A stretch of DNA of 64,000 nucleotides from Arcobacter nitrofigilis DSM 7299 (GTDB lineage Bacteria > Campylobacterota > Campylobacteria > Campylobacterales > Arcobacteraceae): assembly GCF_000092245.1 (NCBI RefSeq), contig NC_014166.1, forward strand, positions 2,418,001-2,482,000, read 5' to 3'. The notes beneath the pieces are model-generated. The model had not been told where the DNA came from, searched no databases, and saw nothing but the letters and a program-made list of their open reading frames with translations. Positions 45,874-55,811 of this stretch are shown in pieces. Position 1 is the first letter of the stretch, and each line of letters starts with the position of its first letter. A program made the translations under genes and the position numbers.

Positions 45874-47052
45874 AAAAACTTTTACAACTGTTTTATAATA
45901 AAAAGCGACAAGAATAAAAGCAAGACCTAAAATAATAGTAATAAAACTAAGAGGAATAATATCTGCTAGAACACCAATAAAAAAGGTAGTAAGTACATTT
46001 GATAACATAAATATCATGTCATTATATGATATTACTCGTCCTAAATATTTGTGTTCAACTCTTTCTTGTATAAAGGCATATGTCATTGACCAAATAGTTG
46101 TTGTGGTAAAGCCAGTTAAAAACACCATAATTAGTGCCAAATAAAAATTAAATTGAAAAAGTCCCCATAAAATTATTCCTAAGCCTTGAAAGATAAATAA
46201 AAGGGTTAATCTGTCTTTATTTACCCAATTTGTAATAATAAAGGGACCTACCATAAGTGCCATTGCTCTAATTGCATTTGTTATACCTATTGATAGAGGT
46301 ACTGCAATTACATATTTATACTCATTTTTAGCCAATAAGGTTACCAATGTATCAAAAGAAGTTAATCCAACAGATGCATGTAAAAGCAAAAGATGAAGAA
46401 CATATTTATTATTTTTTATATATAAAAAACCACCTTTTATCATAGATAAAACTTTTTCTTTTGTATGTACAATTTCTACTTTAAATTCAATATTAAAAAA
46501 AACTAATATAGCTAAAATAAAAAACAAAGCATCTAAAATAATAGCTGTCTTAACTCCAAAATAATTTACAATAAGCCCACTCATTGCCATACCAAAAGCA
46601 TAAGTAAATGACCAAATAATAGAATGGATTTCATTTGTCTTTTTTAAAACATCACCTGAAACTATTTTAGGCAATAGAGTCATTTCAGCGGAAAAAAACA
46701 TAGAAGCACTACTCATTCTTATAAAAATAAGTATCATCAAAAGCCAAATATCTTCTTTATCATTAATAGTTAGAAGTAGTAAAGTCATACACAGTTCAGT
46801 ACTTAATAATGTTAACATTAAAGGTTTAATTCTAAATCTATCTATAATGGCACCAGATAAGGGCGCTATAACAATTGCTGGAATAAAAAACATAGCAGTA
46901 ACAAGTGAAATCATAAAGGCACTAGAGCCAAAATTTACAAGCATAGTGTAAATAGCAACATTTGAAAACCAAGCTCCAAAATAAGCTATTACCTGAAGAA
47001 GTGAAAGCTTTCTTACAAGGGGATAATTAGTTAAAAGTTCTTTGTAGTTCAA
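45868..47052 (-). CDS. MFS transporter, EntS-type
   Basis: 394 residues with about twelve TM helices. LVTAMFFIPAIVIAPLSGAIIDR is the A-motif region of the MFS_3 family, whose members export siderophores or drugs. It converges with the MerR-like gene (6-base overlap). It lies 11 bases after an adaptor-like gene and may work with it; substrate unknown. Confidence 0.88.
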   Translation of the reverse strand: MNYKELLTNYPLVRKLSLLQVIAYFGAWFSNVAIYTMLVNFGSSAFMISLVTAMFFIPAIVIAPLSGAIIDRFRIKPLMLTLLSTELCMTLLLLTINDKEDIWLLMILIFIRMSSASMFFSAEMTLLPKIVSGDVLKKTNEIHSIIWSFTYAFGMAMSGLIVNYFGVKTAIILDALFFILAILVFFNIEFKVEIVHTKEKVLSMIKGGFLYIKNNKYVLHLLLLHASVGLTSFDTLVTLLAKNEYKYVIAVPLSIGITNAIRAMALMVGPFIITNWVNKDRLTLLFIFQGLGIILWGLFQFNFYLALIMVFLTGFTTTTIWSMTYAFIQERVEHKYLGRVISYNDMIFMLSNVLTTFFIGVLADIIPLSFITIILGLAFILVAFYYKTVVKVFL

Positions 47053-47063
47053 GTTATTGTATT

Positions 47064-47774
47064 TTATTTAAATTCTATTTTAACAAGTCTAGAAAAAGTT
47101 TTAGGATTTGGTACTATTATTTCTACTTTATATGAAGAGATATGTTTACTATCAGCTACTTTGTAAATCTTGTCAATTTTTAAATTACTTTTTTTACCAT
47201 CAAGATATATTGTTTTATTTGAAATTGAATCATAATCAGAAATAGGAATATAAATTTCTAGTTTACCTTTACTTAAATCTTTTGTTTCATATAATAAAGT
47301 TCCAGGAGTTACATAATCTCCTTTTTTAACACTAATATTATAAATATAAACTTTATCTTCATATAAAAGTTTATTTTTAATTGTATCCTCAAGGTTTGCA
47401 ATTTTTATTATTAAATCACTTTTTGATGATTCTAAGTTTAAAACTTGGATTTTTTGATTATCCTTTTCAAAAGCAGATTTTGAAGATATTTTATATAATC
47501 TATTATAATTTTTTTGTTGAATATCTAACATAGAGTCTAAAACTTTTAATTTATTTTTTGTTTGGGCAAGTTCTATTTTATCAACTTTATTGTCAAGCTC
47601 TATAATTTTTGTTTTATTATTTAGATATTTTCCTTCTACTTCTTCATTTGTAAAAAGCACTTTTCCGCTTACAGAAGATTTTATTACAAAACTATCATAA
47701 GGTTCTAGTTTTGAATAATATTCCATTGCAAATAATAAACTTGCACTTAGAAGAAAAACAGCAACAATTTTCAT
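47064..47774 (-). CDS. exported adaptor-like protein (HlyD/membrane-fusion type)
   Basis: 236 residues. Signal peptide (1-16), a barrel-sandwich first half (VIKSSVSGKVLF), a helical hairpin (about 60-135) and the second lipoyl-like half (SVKKGDYVTPGTLLYE), then a beta barrel. This is a small periplasmic adaptor layout. It lies between batD and the MFS gene in a continuous operon. Confidence 0.8.
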   Translation of the reverse strand: MKIVAVFLLSASLLFAMEYYSKLEPYDSFVIKSSVSGKVLFTNEEVEGKYLNNKTKIIELDNKVDKIELAQTKNKLKVLDSMLDIQQKNYNRLYKISSKSAFEKDNQKIQVLNLESSKSDLIIKIANLEDTIKNKLLYEDKVYIYNISVKKGDYVTPGTLLYETKDLSKGKLEIYIPISDYDSISNKTIYLDGKKSNLKIDKIYKVADSKHISSYKVEIIVPNPKTFSRLVKIEFK

Positions 47775-47784
47775 AAATATCCTT

Positions 47785-49260
47785 TTACAAATTTAAAGTT
47801 TTTAATATTTTAATAATCTCATTTTTAATACTTTTTAAATCAATAGATTTATCTTTCTCAAGTTTAAAAATCATTTCATCAAGATTTTTATTATATCCAA
47901 TATATGGAAGAAGTATCTTCATCATTTCATTTTCATTTTTAGATTTTTTTACCAATTTTATAAGTGGCAAATCATCTTTTTGTTTTGAATTCTTTTTAGA
48001 TTTAACATAAAAATAAATAGCAAAAACTATTATTGTTAAAAAGACACCTAAAATAAATGATAATATCATTTTATTTAAAGATGTTTTATAAACTATTTTT
48101 TCTTTTACAACTTCAACTTGTTTTTCAGGTTGAGCTTTTTCTAGTCCGATAAAACTCTTTTGTTTTTTTACATTTTTTACTTTTATTTTATAACTTTGAG
48201 AATTTTTAACAACTACTTTTTTAGTTTTTTTATCAAAATACTTAAGTTGTATTTGTGGTATTTCAAAATCTTTATTTGCAATTATTGAAAAAGACTTTTT
48301 ATATGAACCTGTATATTTATCCTTTACAATTTTTGTTTGGATTTTTGCTTTATCTTCAAAGATTGTTGCATCTTTAATGTTTAATTTAATATCTTCCATA
48401 TCATCAAGATTTCCAATTCCATCAATCTCTACTTTATAAGATAGAGAATCACCTGCATTTATTTCATTTTTAGATACAGAAGTTTTTATGGAAAAATCAC
48501 CTACTAAATTAACACCTTTTGGTAATGGTTTTACATCTAAATTAAGAGAGTTAGAGTATATTTTTTCTAACTTTGCAGCTTGTGAAAATAAAGAATAAGT
48601 AAAAGCATTTTCATCAATTACTTTTGCTTCTATTTTTATAGGATCTATTCTTAAGTGACCAGCTTTTTGAGGAGAAATCAGAAAATTTAATTCTTGAACA
48701 ATAAAGCCATTTTCTTCATAACTTTTATTTTTATCATCAATTTTTTTACTCCAAATATCATTAAATACAGGCATATTAAACCCTAAATCTGATATTTGCA
48801 AATCTTTTTTATATTTAAACTTCATATTTAAAATTGCATCTTCACCAGTATATAAAGAGGACTTATTTAATGAAATTTTAAAATCAAAGTTTTTTGATTT
48901 TGTTTTACTAGGAATAACTTCTTTTACAACTTTTTCTTTTGTCTTAAAAGTTTTTCCATCAACTTTTATTTCAAAAGATGGTAATGTAAACTCTTTTGTT
49001 GGTTTTATTGCATAAGTCTTTTTTATCTTATTTACAACATTGCCATTAATGCTTGTCATTGTTCTACTAGTACCCAAATTGGAAACTATATAATTATCTA
49101 TTTTGTCTATTTTAGGAAACTCGACATCTGTACCATCTGCTTCTATTTCAAAAACATAATTTTCATTTAAAACAAAATTATCACTTGATTTTACAACAAC
49201 ATTTCCATAAAGAAAAGATGTAAAAACTATTAATATAAAAAACTTAAAATATAAATTCAT
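47785..49260 (-). CDS. batD: BatD family protein
   Basis: 491 residues. A signal peptide, several beta-sandwich repeats (SSLYTGEDAILNMKFKY and NEINAGDSLSYKVEI are the BatD repeats), a TM helix (about 398-418) and a charged cytoplasmic tail. It should partner the VWA Bat proteins, one of which is at the start of the window. It begins 2 bases after flhA. Confidence 0.88.
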   Translation of the reverse strand: MNLYFKFFILIVFTSFLYGNVVVKSSDNFVLNENYVFEIEADGTDVEFPKIDKIDNYIVSNLGTSRTMTSINGNVVNKIKKTYAIKPTKEFTLPSFEIKVDGKTFKTKEKVVKEVIPSKTKSKNFDFKISLNKSSLYTGEDAILNMKFKYKKDLQISDLGFNMPVFNDIWSKKIDDKNKSYEENGFIVQELNFLISPQKAGHLRIDPIKIEAKVIDENAFTYSLFSQAAKLEKIYSNSLNLDVKPLPKGVNLVGDFSIKTSVSKNEINAGDSLSYKVEIDGIGNLDDMEDIKLNIKDATIFEDKAKIQTKIVKDKYTGSYKKSFSIIANKDFEIPQIQLKYFDKKTKKVVVKNSQSYKIKVKNVKKQKSFIGLEKAQPEKQVEVVKEKIVYKTSLNKMILSFILGVFLTIIVFAIYFYVKSKKNSKQKDDLPLIKLVKKSKNENEMMKILLPYIGYNKNLDEMIFKLEKDKSIDLKSIKNEIIKILKTLNL

Positions 49261-49262
49261 AA

Positions 49263-51374
49263 TTAAAACTCTAATGTACCTTCAATTGAAAAATTAGCTT
49301 TAGAATCAAGTTCTGCATGACTCAATACAGCAATATCTAAGCCAAATTTTTCATAAATTTCAGAAATTCTTTTTCTCAACACTGGATCTACAACCATAGC
49401 AACTTTAGTATAACCTTTTACTTCTACAGCTTTAACTAACTCTTTTGTATGAGTAACTAAGTCATTAATCTCACCAATTGATAACAATAATTGCGATGCT
49501 CCACCTTTATCTTGAAGTTTACCAATAAAACCTTGTTCAAGTTCTGGTTTAATGGTAATAATATGTAAAATATTATCAGTATCTAAATATCTATTGGTAA
49601 TAAGTCTATATAATTTACTTCTAACATGCTCTAACAATACATCAGGAACTTTAGTATACTCTGCAATATCAGCTACTGCTTCAATTATTGTCAGCATATC
49701 TACAATTGGTATACCTTCATGTAAAAGATCTTTTGCAACTTTCAATAGTGTTCCATGTGAAGTTAATTTCATAGCTTCATCTACAACTATTGGGAAATCT
49801 TTTTTCAATCCATCAACAATATCAACGATATCTTGTCTAGTAAGAATATCTTCTGCATGTCTTTTTATTATCTCAGAAATATGAGTAGATATAATAGTTG
49901 GTGCATCAACAACTGTAAATCCTTTTAACAGCGCATCATCTTTTAAATCAGGATTTATCCATGTAGCATCAAGTCCAAAAACAGGTTCTTTTACTCTTTT
50001 CCCTTCTAATTGAGCTTTAGAAGTTCCTCCCATAGCAAGAAGTCTATCAACTTCTACACTTGCAACTGCAAGTGGTATTCTTTTTAAAAATAAAGAGTAT
50101 TGATTTGAATTTAAAGTTGCATCATCTGAAATCTTTATTTGGGGAATAATAAATCCTAAATCTGCAGCGACAGTTTTTCTTATACCCCTAATTTTATCCA
50201 ATAGTTCAGAATTACCTTGAACAAGTTGCAAAAGTCTCATACCAAGTTTTAACTCTAAAACTTCCATTTTCATAATATTATCAATAGTCTCTTTATCACT
50301 TTCAGGTTTAGCAGCTTTTTCTTTTTGTTCTTTAATTTTTTCTAAAATATTTTGTTCGGTAACTTCTTCTTTTTTAGAGAAAAATCTCGTAAAACTATTT
50401 TCACCACCTGAATCAATCATATAAATAATATAACCAGTACCACCTAACAATAATCCCATTACAATTAATATTCCTGATGGGAAACCAGGAATCATAGAAA
50501 ATAAAACTAAAGTAATCCCAAGTAAAATTAAAACTTTTGAATCACTTACAAGTTGACTAATTGCTTGATCTGCGAAATTGTCTTTGTCAAGATTTGACCT
50601 TGTAATAATAATACCAGTTGCAGTTGATAAAATCAAAGCTGGAATCTGTGCAACTAACCCATCACCAATAGTTAAAATAGTAAAAATTCTAGCACTTTCT
50701 GAAATTGTTAAATCATGTTGGAACACACCAATTAAAAGCCCACCAATAATATTTACAATTGTGATAATTATACCAGCTGTTGCATCACCTTGAACGAACT
50801 TTGAAGACCCATCCATTGCTCCATAAAAGTTTGCTTCTGCAATTAGTTCATGTCTTCTTTCTGTTGCTTCTTTATCATCAATAAATCCAGCATTTAAATC
50901 AGCATCAATTGCCATTTGTTTACCAGGCATAGAATCAAGTGTAAATCTAGCTGTTACTTCTGCAACCCTTGTAGAACCCTTTGTTACAACCATAAAATTA
51001 ATAAGTACTAAGATGATAAATACAACAATACCAATTACCATATTACCACCAACAACAAAGTTCCCAAAAGCAGAGATAATAGAACTAACAGCATCTGGAC
51101 CATTATGCCCATCTGTTAAAATTGATCTGGTTGTTGCAATATTTAGAGATAGTCTAAACAGTGCAAATATTAAAATAAGAGTAGGAAATGTTGTTAAATC
51201 TGTAGGTTTTTGAATATATAAACCAATAAGTAAAATCAATAATGAAATTGACAAAGATAAAATCAAAAAGAAGTCTAGTATAAATTTCGGTAAAGGAACA
51301 ATTATAATAGACAATATTGCAATAAAAAATGCTACTGCAAATAAATCTTTTGAAAATATCTTTCTTATATTCAT
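49263..51374 (-). CDS. flhA: flagellar export apparatus protein FlhA
   Basis: 703 residues. Eight N-terminal TM helices with the FHIPEP-type loop (AEVTARFTLDSMPGKQMAIDAD in part), and a large cytoplasmic domain (about 340-703) that binds chaperone-substrate complexes. Central gate of flagellar type III export. 15 bases after flgL. Confidence 0.97.
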   Translation of the reverse strand: MNIRKIFSKDLFAVAFFIAILSIIIVPLPKFILDFFLILSLSISLLILLIGLYIQKPTDLTTFPTLILIFALFRLSLNIATTRSILTDGHNGPDAVSSIISAFGNFVVGGNMVIGIVVFIILVLINFMVVTKGSTRVAEVTARFTLDSMPGKQMAIDADLNAGFIDDKEATERRHELIAEANFYGAMDGSSKFVQGDATAGIIITIVNIIGGLLIGVFQHDLTISESARIFTILTIGDGLVAQIPALILSTATGIIITRSNLDKDNFADQAISQLVSDSKVLILLGITLVLFSMIPGFPSGILIVMGLLLGGTGYIIYMIDSGGENSFTRFFSKKEEVTEQNILEKIKEQKEKAAKPESDKETIDNIMKMEVLELKLGMRLLQLVQGNSELLDKIRGIRKTVAADLGFIIPQIKISDDATLNSNQYSLFLKRIPLAVASVEVDRLLAMGGTSKAQLEGKRVKEPVFGLDATWINPDLKDDALLKGFTVVDAPTIISTHISEIIKRHAEDILTRQDIVDIVDGLKKDFPIVVDEAMKLTSHGTLLKVAKDLLHEGIPIVDMLTIIEAVADIAEYTKVPDVLLEHVRSKLYRLITNRYLDTDNILHIITIKPELEQGFIGKLQDKGGASQLLLSIGEINDLVTHTKELVKAVEVKGYTKVAMVVDPVLRKRISEIYEKFGLDIAVLSHAELDSKANFSIEGTLEF

Positions 51375-51389
51375 ATATTAAAAATTTTA

Positions 51390-52508
51390 TTAACTTAAAT
51401 AGTTAACTAATGATAATTTGCTTGCCTTACTAATACTTGAATAAAGTGATGTATAAATTAACTGCAACTGTTGTGATTCAATTGCTACTTTAGTCATATC
51501 TGCAGCATCATTTTGAATTGCTAAAACCCCAAAATGAGTTGTTTTTGTAGTAATTCTTTCCTCTGCTGCATTAAATGTTGCATTTCTTGCACCTAGCTCT
51601 CCATGTGCTGTATTTGCAGCATTCCAAGCATTATTCAAGCTTTCAAGAGCAGCAGACATTCCATCACCATCATTATTTCTTAAAGCTTTTATAGCATCAT
51701 CTATAGCATCAAAGGTATTATGTTTTGCTGTAAAAGTTTTTTGACTACCATCTTCATTTTTAGGAAGTTCAGCAATTTCATGTACTTTATTAGGTGCTTC
51801 TCCTGTTGTCTTTACTTCAATAAAATTTTTAGTTGATTTACCATCTTCATCATACTCTACAAGAACAGTTTGTGCTGCATTTAATTTCCATTCTCTACCG
51901 TTCTCATCAATTATTCTTTCACCTTCTTTAAAACTTAAAGGCTGTCCAGAAACTCCAGCAGTTGTAGTGTATGACATAATATCTAATCCTGTAACACCCC
52001 TATCTCTATAAGAGTCTACTTCAACAGCACTTTTTCTTAAGGTTGTATTACCGTTATATGATACTTTTCCATTTGCATCTTGAGTAAAAGCTTGCTTATT
52101 AGTTTCAGAACCAGAAAATATATACTCATCTTGAACTCTTTCATTAACTAAAGTATATAAATTCTTTTTTGCACCTTCAATTTGTGTTGCAATAGATTTT
52201 CTTGAGATTTCATCATTTGTATCATTTCTACCTTTTATAATCTCATCTTTAATTTCATCTAATTGCTTCTTTATTGCATCAAGAGTTGAATCTGATACCT
52301 TATTTTGTGCTGTAGTATTTTGTACTTGCGTCTTTAATCCATCATAAACATTAATTTTATCTTCTAAAAATAGTTGTTGAGAATAAACAACTGAATCATC
52401 ACTTCCATCATCGATTTTTTTCTGTGTGCTTTGTTGATAACTAACTCTAAGTTGTTGTTGATTTAACATATCTAATCTGTATAGGGTTGATCTGTCTGTA
52501 TTAATCAT
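51390..52508 (-). CDS. flgL: flagellar hook-associated protein FlgL
   Basis: 372 residues. N-terminal helical D0/D1 (TDRSTLYRLDMLNQQQLRVS, then ISRKSIATQIEGAKKNLYTL) and the C-terminal helix (AIESQQLQLIYTSLYSSISK) match the FlgL/flagellin family. It forms the hook-filament junction. The middle domain is variable. ATGA overlap with fliI. Confidence 0.9.
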   Translation of the reverse strand: MINTDRSTLYRLDMLNQQQLRVSYQQSTQKKIDDGSDDSVVYSQQLFLEDKINVYDGLKTQVQNTTAQNKVSDSTLDAIKKQLDEIKDEIIKGRNDTNDEISRKSIATQIEGAKKNLYTLVNERVQDEYIFSGSETNKQAFTQDANGKVSYNGNTTLRKSAVEVDSYRDRGVTGLDIMSYTTTAGVSGQPLSFKEGERIIDENGREWKLNAAQTVLVEYDEDGKSTKNFIEVKTTGEAPNKVHEIAELPKNEDGSQKTFTAKHNTFDAIDDAIKALRNNDGDGMSAALESLNNAWNAANTAHGELGARNATFNAAEERITTKTTHFGVLAIQNDAADMTKVAIESQQLQLIYTSLYSSISKASKLSLVNYLS

Positions 52509-53812
52509 TTAATCACCTCCATAAATTGGTTAAAAATCTGGTTAAAGTCATATTTTTCAGATGTTCCTTGAAAAAGAAAGGTCTTAATTTTTTCTCTTTT
52601 TGCTAAAGCATCATCCAATTCTTTATCCATACCTTGCTTATAAGCACCAACACGAATTAATATTTCGTTTTCTTTTATTAGTGATAATACTCTTTTTAAC
52701 TTTAAAAATCCATTATAATGTTCAGGACTAACAACTTTATCCATAACCCTTGATGCAGACCTTAATAAATCTATGGGTGGATATTGACCTTGTTCTGTTA
52801 ATTCTCTTGTTAAAACAATATGCCCATCAAGGATTGATCTACTTTGATCTGCAATTGGGTCATTCATATCATCACCATCAACTAATACAGTGAAAAATGC
52901 AGTTATAGAACCAAGCTCCGTATTTCCAGCTCGCTCCATCAATTGGGGCAAAAGAGCAAAAACAGAAGGTGGATATCCCCTACTAACTGGTGGTTCTCCA
53001 ATACTTAGTCCAATTTCTCTTTGAGCCATTGCAAACCTTGTAACTGAGTCCATCATAAGTAAAACATCATGCCCTTTATCTCTAAAAAATTCAGCAATTG
53101 CCATAGCTGTAAAAGCACCATATTTTCTCATAAGAGCTGATTCATCTGATGTTGCAGCAATAATTATTGTATTTTCTAGATTATTATTTAAATTATAATG
53201 AATAAACTCAGGAATTTCTCTTCCCCTCTCACCTATTAGTGCTACAACTTTTATTTGGGCTTCACACCCTTTGACAATCATTCCCATTAAAGTTGATTTT
53301 CCAACACCACTTCCAGCAAAAATCCCTACTTTTTGTCCTTTTCCAGATGTTAGCATTGAATCTATTGCTTTAACTCCTGTTGAAAATCTTTCATCAATAA
53401 TTCCCCTTTCCAAAGCAGGAATTGATAATTTGTTTATTGCAGAATTTTGTTCTAAATCCTTTACTTTACCTTTTTTATCAATAGGTTCACCTAAGGCATT
53501 TACAACTCTTCCTAATAATCCATATCCACTTTTTACAGTTAGTCCATCTTTTTGTAAAAAAACTTTATCATTAATTCTAAAACCTTCAATAAAAGAAAAG
53601 GGTACAATCTTAAAGCCATCGCTTTCAACAGAAGCAATCATGCCCAAAACTGTGTACAAGTGGTGTTGAGATTCTATTTTCACAATATCTCCAACAGCCA
53701 CTTCTATTCCCACTGCTTTTATTGTAGTTGAACTTATATGAGTAATTCTTCCAAAAGGAATTATTAAATTATTTTTATCAATATTATCTATAAACTTATC
53801 TAAATCTGTCAT
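52505..53812 (-). CDS. fliI: flagellum-specific ATPase FliI
   Basis: 435 residues from the ATG at 53812. Walker A GIFAGSGVGKSTL, Walker B LLMMDSVTRFA, and the F1-type segments GEPPVSRGYPPSVF and LLRSASRVMD. It energises export with FliH. A GTG 15 bases upstream would overlap the preceding gene, so the ATG 1 base after that stop is preferred. Confidence 0.97.
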   Translation of the reverse strand: MTDLDKFIDNIDKNNLIIPFGRITHISSTTIKAVGIEVAVGDIVKIESQHHLYTVLGMIASVESDGFKIVPFSFIEGFRINDKVFLQKDGLTVKSGYGLLGRVVNALGEPIDKKGKVKDLEQNSAINKLSIPALERGIIDERFSTGVKAIDSMLTSGKGQKVGIFAGSGVGKSTLMGMIVKGCEAQIKVVALIGERGREIPEFIHYNLNNNLENTIIIAATSDESALMRKYGAFTAMAIAEFFRDKGHDVLLMMDSVTRFAMAQREIGLSIGEPPVSRGYPPSVFALLPQLMERAGNTELGSITAFFTVLVDGDDMNDPIADQSRSILDGHIVLTRELTEQGQYPPIDLLRSASRVMDKVVSPEHYNGFLKLKRVLSLIKENEILIRVGAYKQGMDKELDDALAKREKIKTFLFQGTSEKYDFNQIFNQFMEVIK

Positions 53813-53813
53813 T

Positions 53814-55808
53814 TTACATCTTATCACACATAGTTTTATATAAAGAATCTTTTGTATTTTTAATATCTTTACATTTTGTTATAAATTCATTCTTCAAAGA
53901 GTTTAAGCCTTCACTGTCATATAATAGTATAAGTTCATAATCAACTCTTGCTTGGTCATTTGGTTTCATATTTCTTGTATTTTTAATAGAATCAGTTAAA
54001 TATTCTATTGCTTTTGGAATATTATTTTTTCTTTTTTCTATCATTGCCAATTCAATATCTACAAAAGGTGAATAAACATAGGCATCAAACTCTTTTTGTT
54101 TAGCATACAGCTTATTTAAAATCTTTTCTGCTTCATCTTGTTTGTCTTTTCCAATTAAATATAAATAATATTGGTAATAAAAATCTATTATAAGTGGATT
54201 ATTCTCATTTTTTGTTATGAACTCAGGAAATCTAGTTGCATAATAGAAAAATTTCTCCATTACAATAGAATCTTTTTTTGCACTATAAACTAAAAACCTA
54301 TATAAAAACTCTTTTGCTAAGACATCTTTATTATTTACCATTTCAACTTTTGAAGAAAAATCCATAGCATCATTTTCTAAGCCTAAAGCATAAGCCATTC
54401 TTTCTAAATATAAATATAATGTTGCATCACGACTTGTATTAAAAGTCTCTTTTAATAGTTCATAAGCCCTTTCATCAGGAACTTCTATTAAACATTCAAA
54501 AAAGTTATATTTCACTTTTTTATCTTTAACTAAAAGTTCAAAGGTCTCTTTTCTTGCAGTTCTAAGGGCTTTATTCATTAAAGAACATTGATCATTTTTT
54601 AAATATTGTTTTATCAAATCAACATTAACTTCATCATAAATTTCACCAACATTTTTATATGCAAATCTTTTAGCAATGCTATCCGCAATTTTGCCATAAA
54701 CTCTTTTTGACTTTAAAATAAACCCATATTTTTTTTCTTTTTTTAAATTTAATAACTCTTGAAATAGTGCTTTTTGTTTCATAGCTTCTGAATTTGGGTA
54801 TTTTGAGACAATTAATTGAGGAGTAATATTCCCTTCTCTCATTAATATCTCATCAATATACATTTTTGCGTCATTTGCATATAGACCATTTGGATAATCA
54901 GTTAAAATATCTTTATATAACTCTTTTGCCTTATATAAATAATAGTTTGTTCCATCATACATTTCCATATAAACGTTTGCTAATTTAAACTTAAATTCTT
55001 CGATAAACTCTTCTTGTTTTGCCCTGTTTAAAAGCTCTTTTAAAATTTCAACTGCAAATTCTGGCATATTTGCAGCAACTAATTTATCAACTTTTTTTAA
55101 AGCAACATATGAATCTTCTGAATAATAGTCAATATTTTTATTCAAAACCTTTGATATAAGATCATATGCTTTTTCTTTTTGATCATCTAAAATGTAAATA
55201 TCAAATAACTCATCGGCAACAATAGTAGCAACTAAAACATCAGTTGTATTTACTAAAATATTATATAAAGTTTTAATAGCTTTTGAATAAGATTTTGTGT
55301 ATTTATATACCTTAGCTAAGTAAATTTGGCCATAGGCATTTGTAATTTTATCAGAGAAATTATTTATAATAATTTCAGCAAAATATTTCGCCTCTTTTAC
55401 CCTGTTTGTTTCTAATTTAAAATCAACCATTAGCATATATGCTTTTGCTAAATCATCTTCATTGATTTGTCCTGTATTTATTGCTAATTCTAACTCATTA
55501 GAAGCCTCAGAAATAATTCTTTTACTAGCTTTTTTAAGAGCAATTTCTGAATACGTAAGTAAGATATCTGAATTTAATATATTGATTTTATTTGTTGCTT
55601 TAAAACTCTCTATTTCAGCAAAAGCTTCATCAACTTTTCCATTTTTTGCTAATTTCTTTATTTGTTCAAGTAATTCAAATCCATCTTTAATATCATTTTT
55701 TCTTTTTTCCGAAATTTGTATTCCTGATGGGTCTATAAAACTATAATAAAAATCTACTTTTGCACTTGAAATAGTAAATAGTAAAAACAGTATTAATAAA
55801 AATCTCAA
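53814..55808 (-). CDS. exported TPR-type protein, PflA-like flagellar motor component
   Basis: 664 residues. Signal peptide (1-16), then almost entirely helical repeats of TPR/SEL type (for example AYGQIYLAKVYKYTKSYSKA). Its place between fliI and flhB and its periplasmic helical superhelix fit PflA, the disc protein that anchors high-torque stators in Campylobacter, although PflA there is longer. I could not align it, so the identity is tentative. Confidence 0.6.
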   Translation of the reverse strand: MRFLLILFLLFTISSAKVDFYYSFIDPSGIQISEKRKNDIKDGFELLEQIKKLAKNGKVDEAFAEIESFKATNKINILNSDILLTYSEIALKKASKRIISEASNELELAINTGQINEDDLAKAYMLMVDFKLETNRVKEAKYFAEIIINNFSDKITNAYGQIYLAKVYKYTKSYSKAIKTLYNILVNTTDVLVATIVADELFDIYILDDQKEKAYDLISKVLNKNIDYYSEDSYVALKKVDKLVAANMPEFAVEILKELLNRAKQEEFIEEFKFKLANVYMEMYDGTNYYLYKAKELYKDILTDYPNGLYANDAKMYIDEILMREGNITPQLIVSKYPNSEAMKQKALFQELLNLKKEKKYGFILKSKRVYGKIADSIAKRFAYKNVGEIYDEVNVDLIKQYLKNDQCSLMNKALRTARKETFELLVKDKKVKYNFFECLIEVPDERAYELLKETFNTSRDATLYLYLERMAYALGLENDAMDFSSKVEMVNNKDVLAKEFLYRFLVYSAKKDSIVMEKFFYYATRFPEFITKNENNPLIIDFYYQYYLYLIGKDKQDEAEKILNKLYAKQKEFDAYVYSPFVDIELAMIEKRKNNIPKAIEYLTDSIKNTRNMKPNDQARVDYELILLYDSEGLNSLKNEFITKCKDIKNTKDSLYKTMCDKM

Positions 55809-55811
55809 AAC

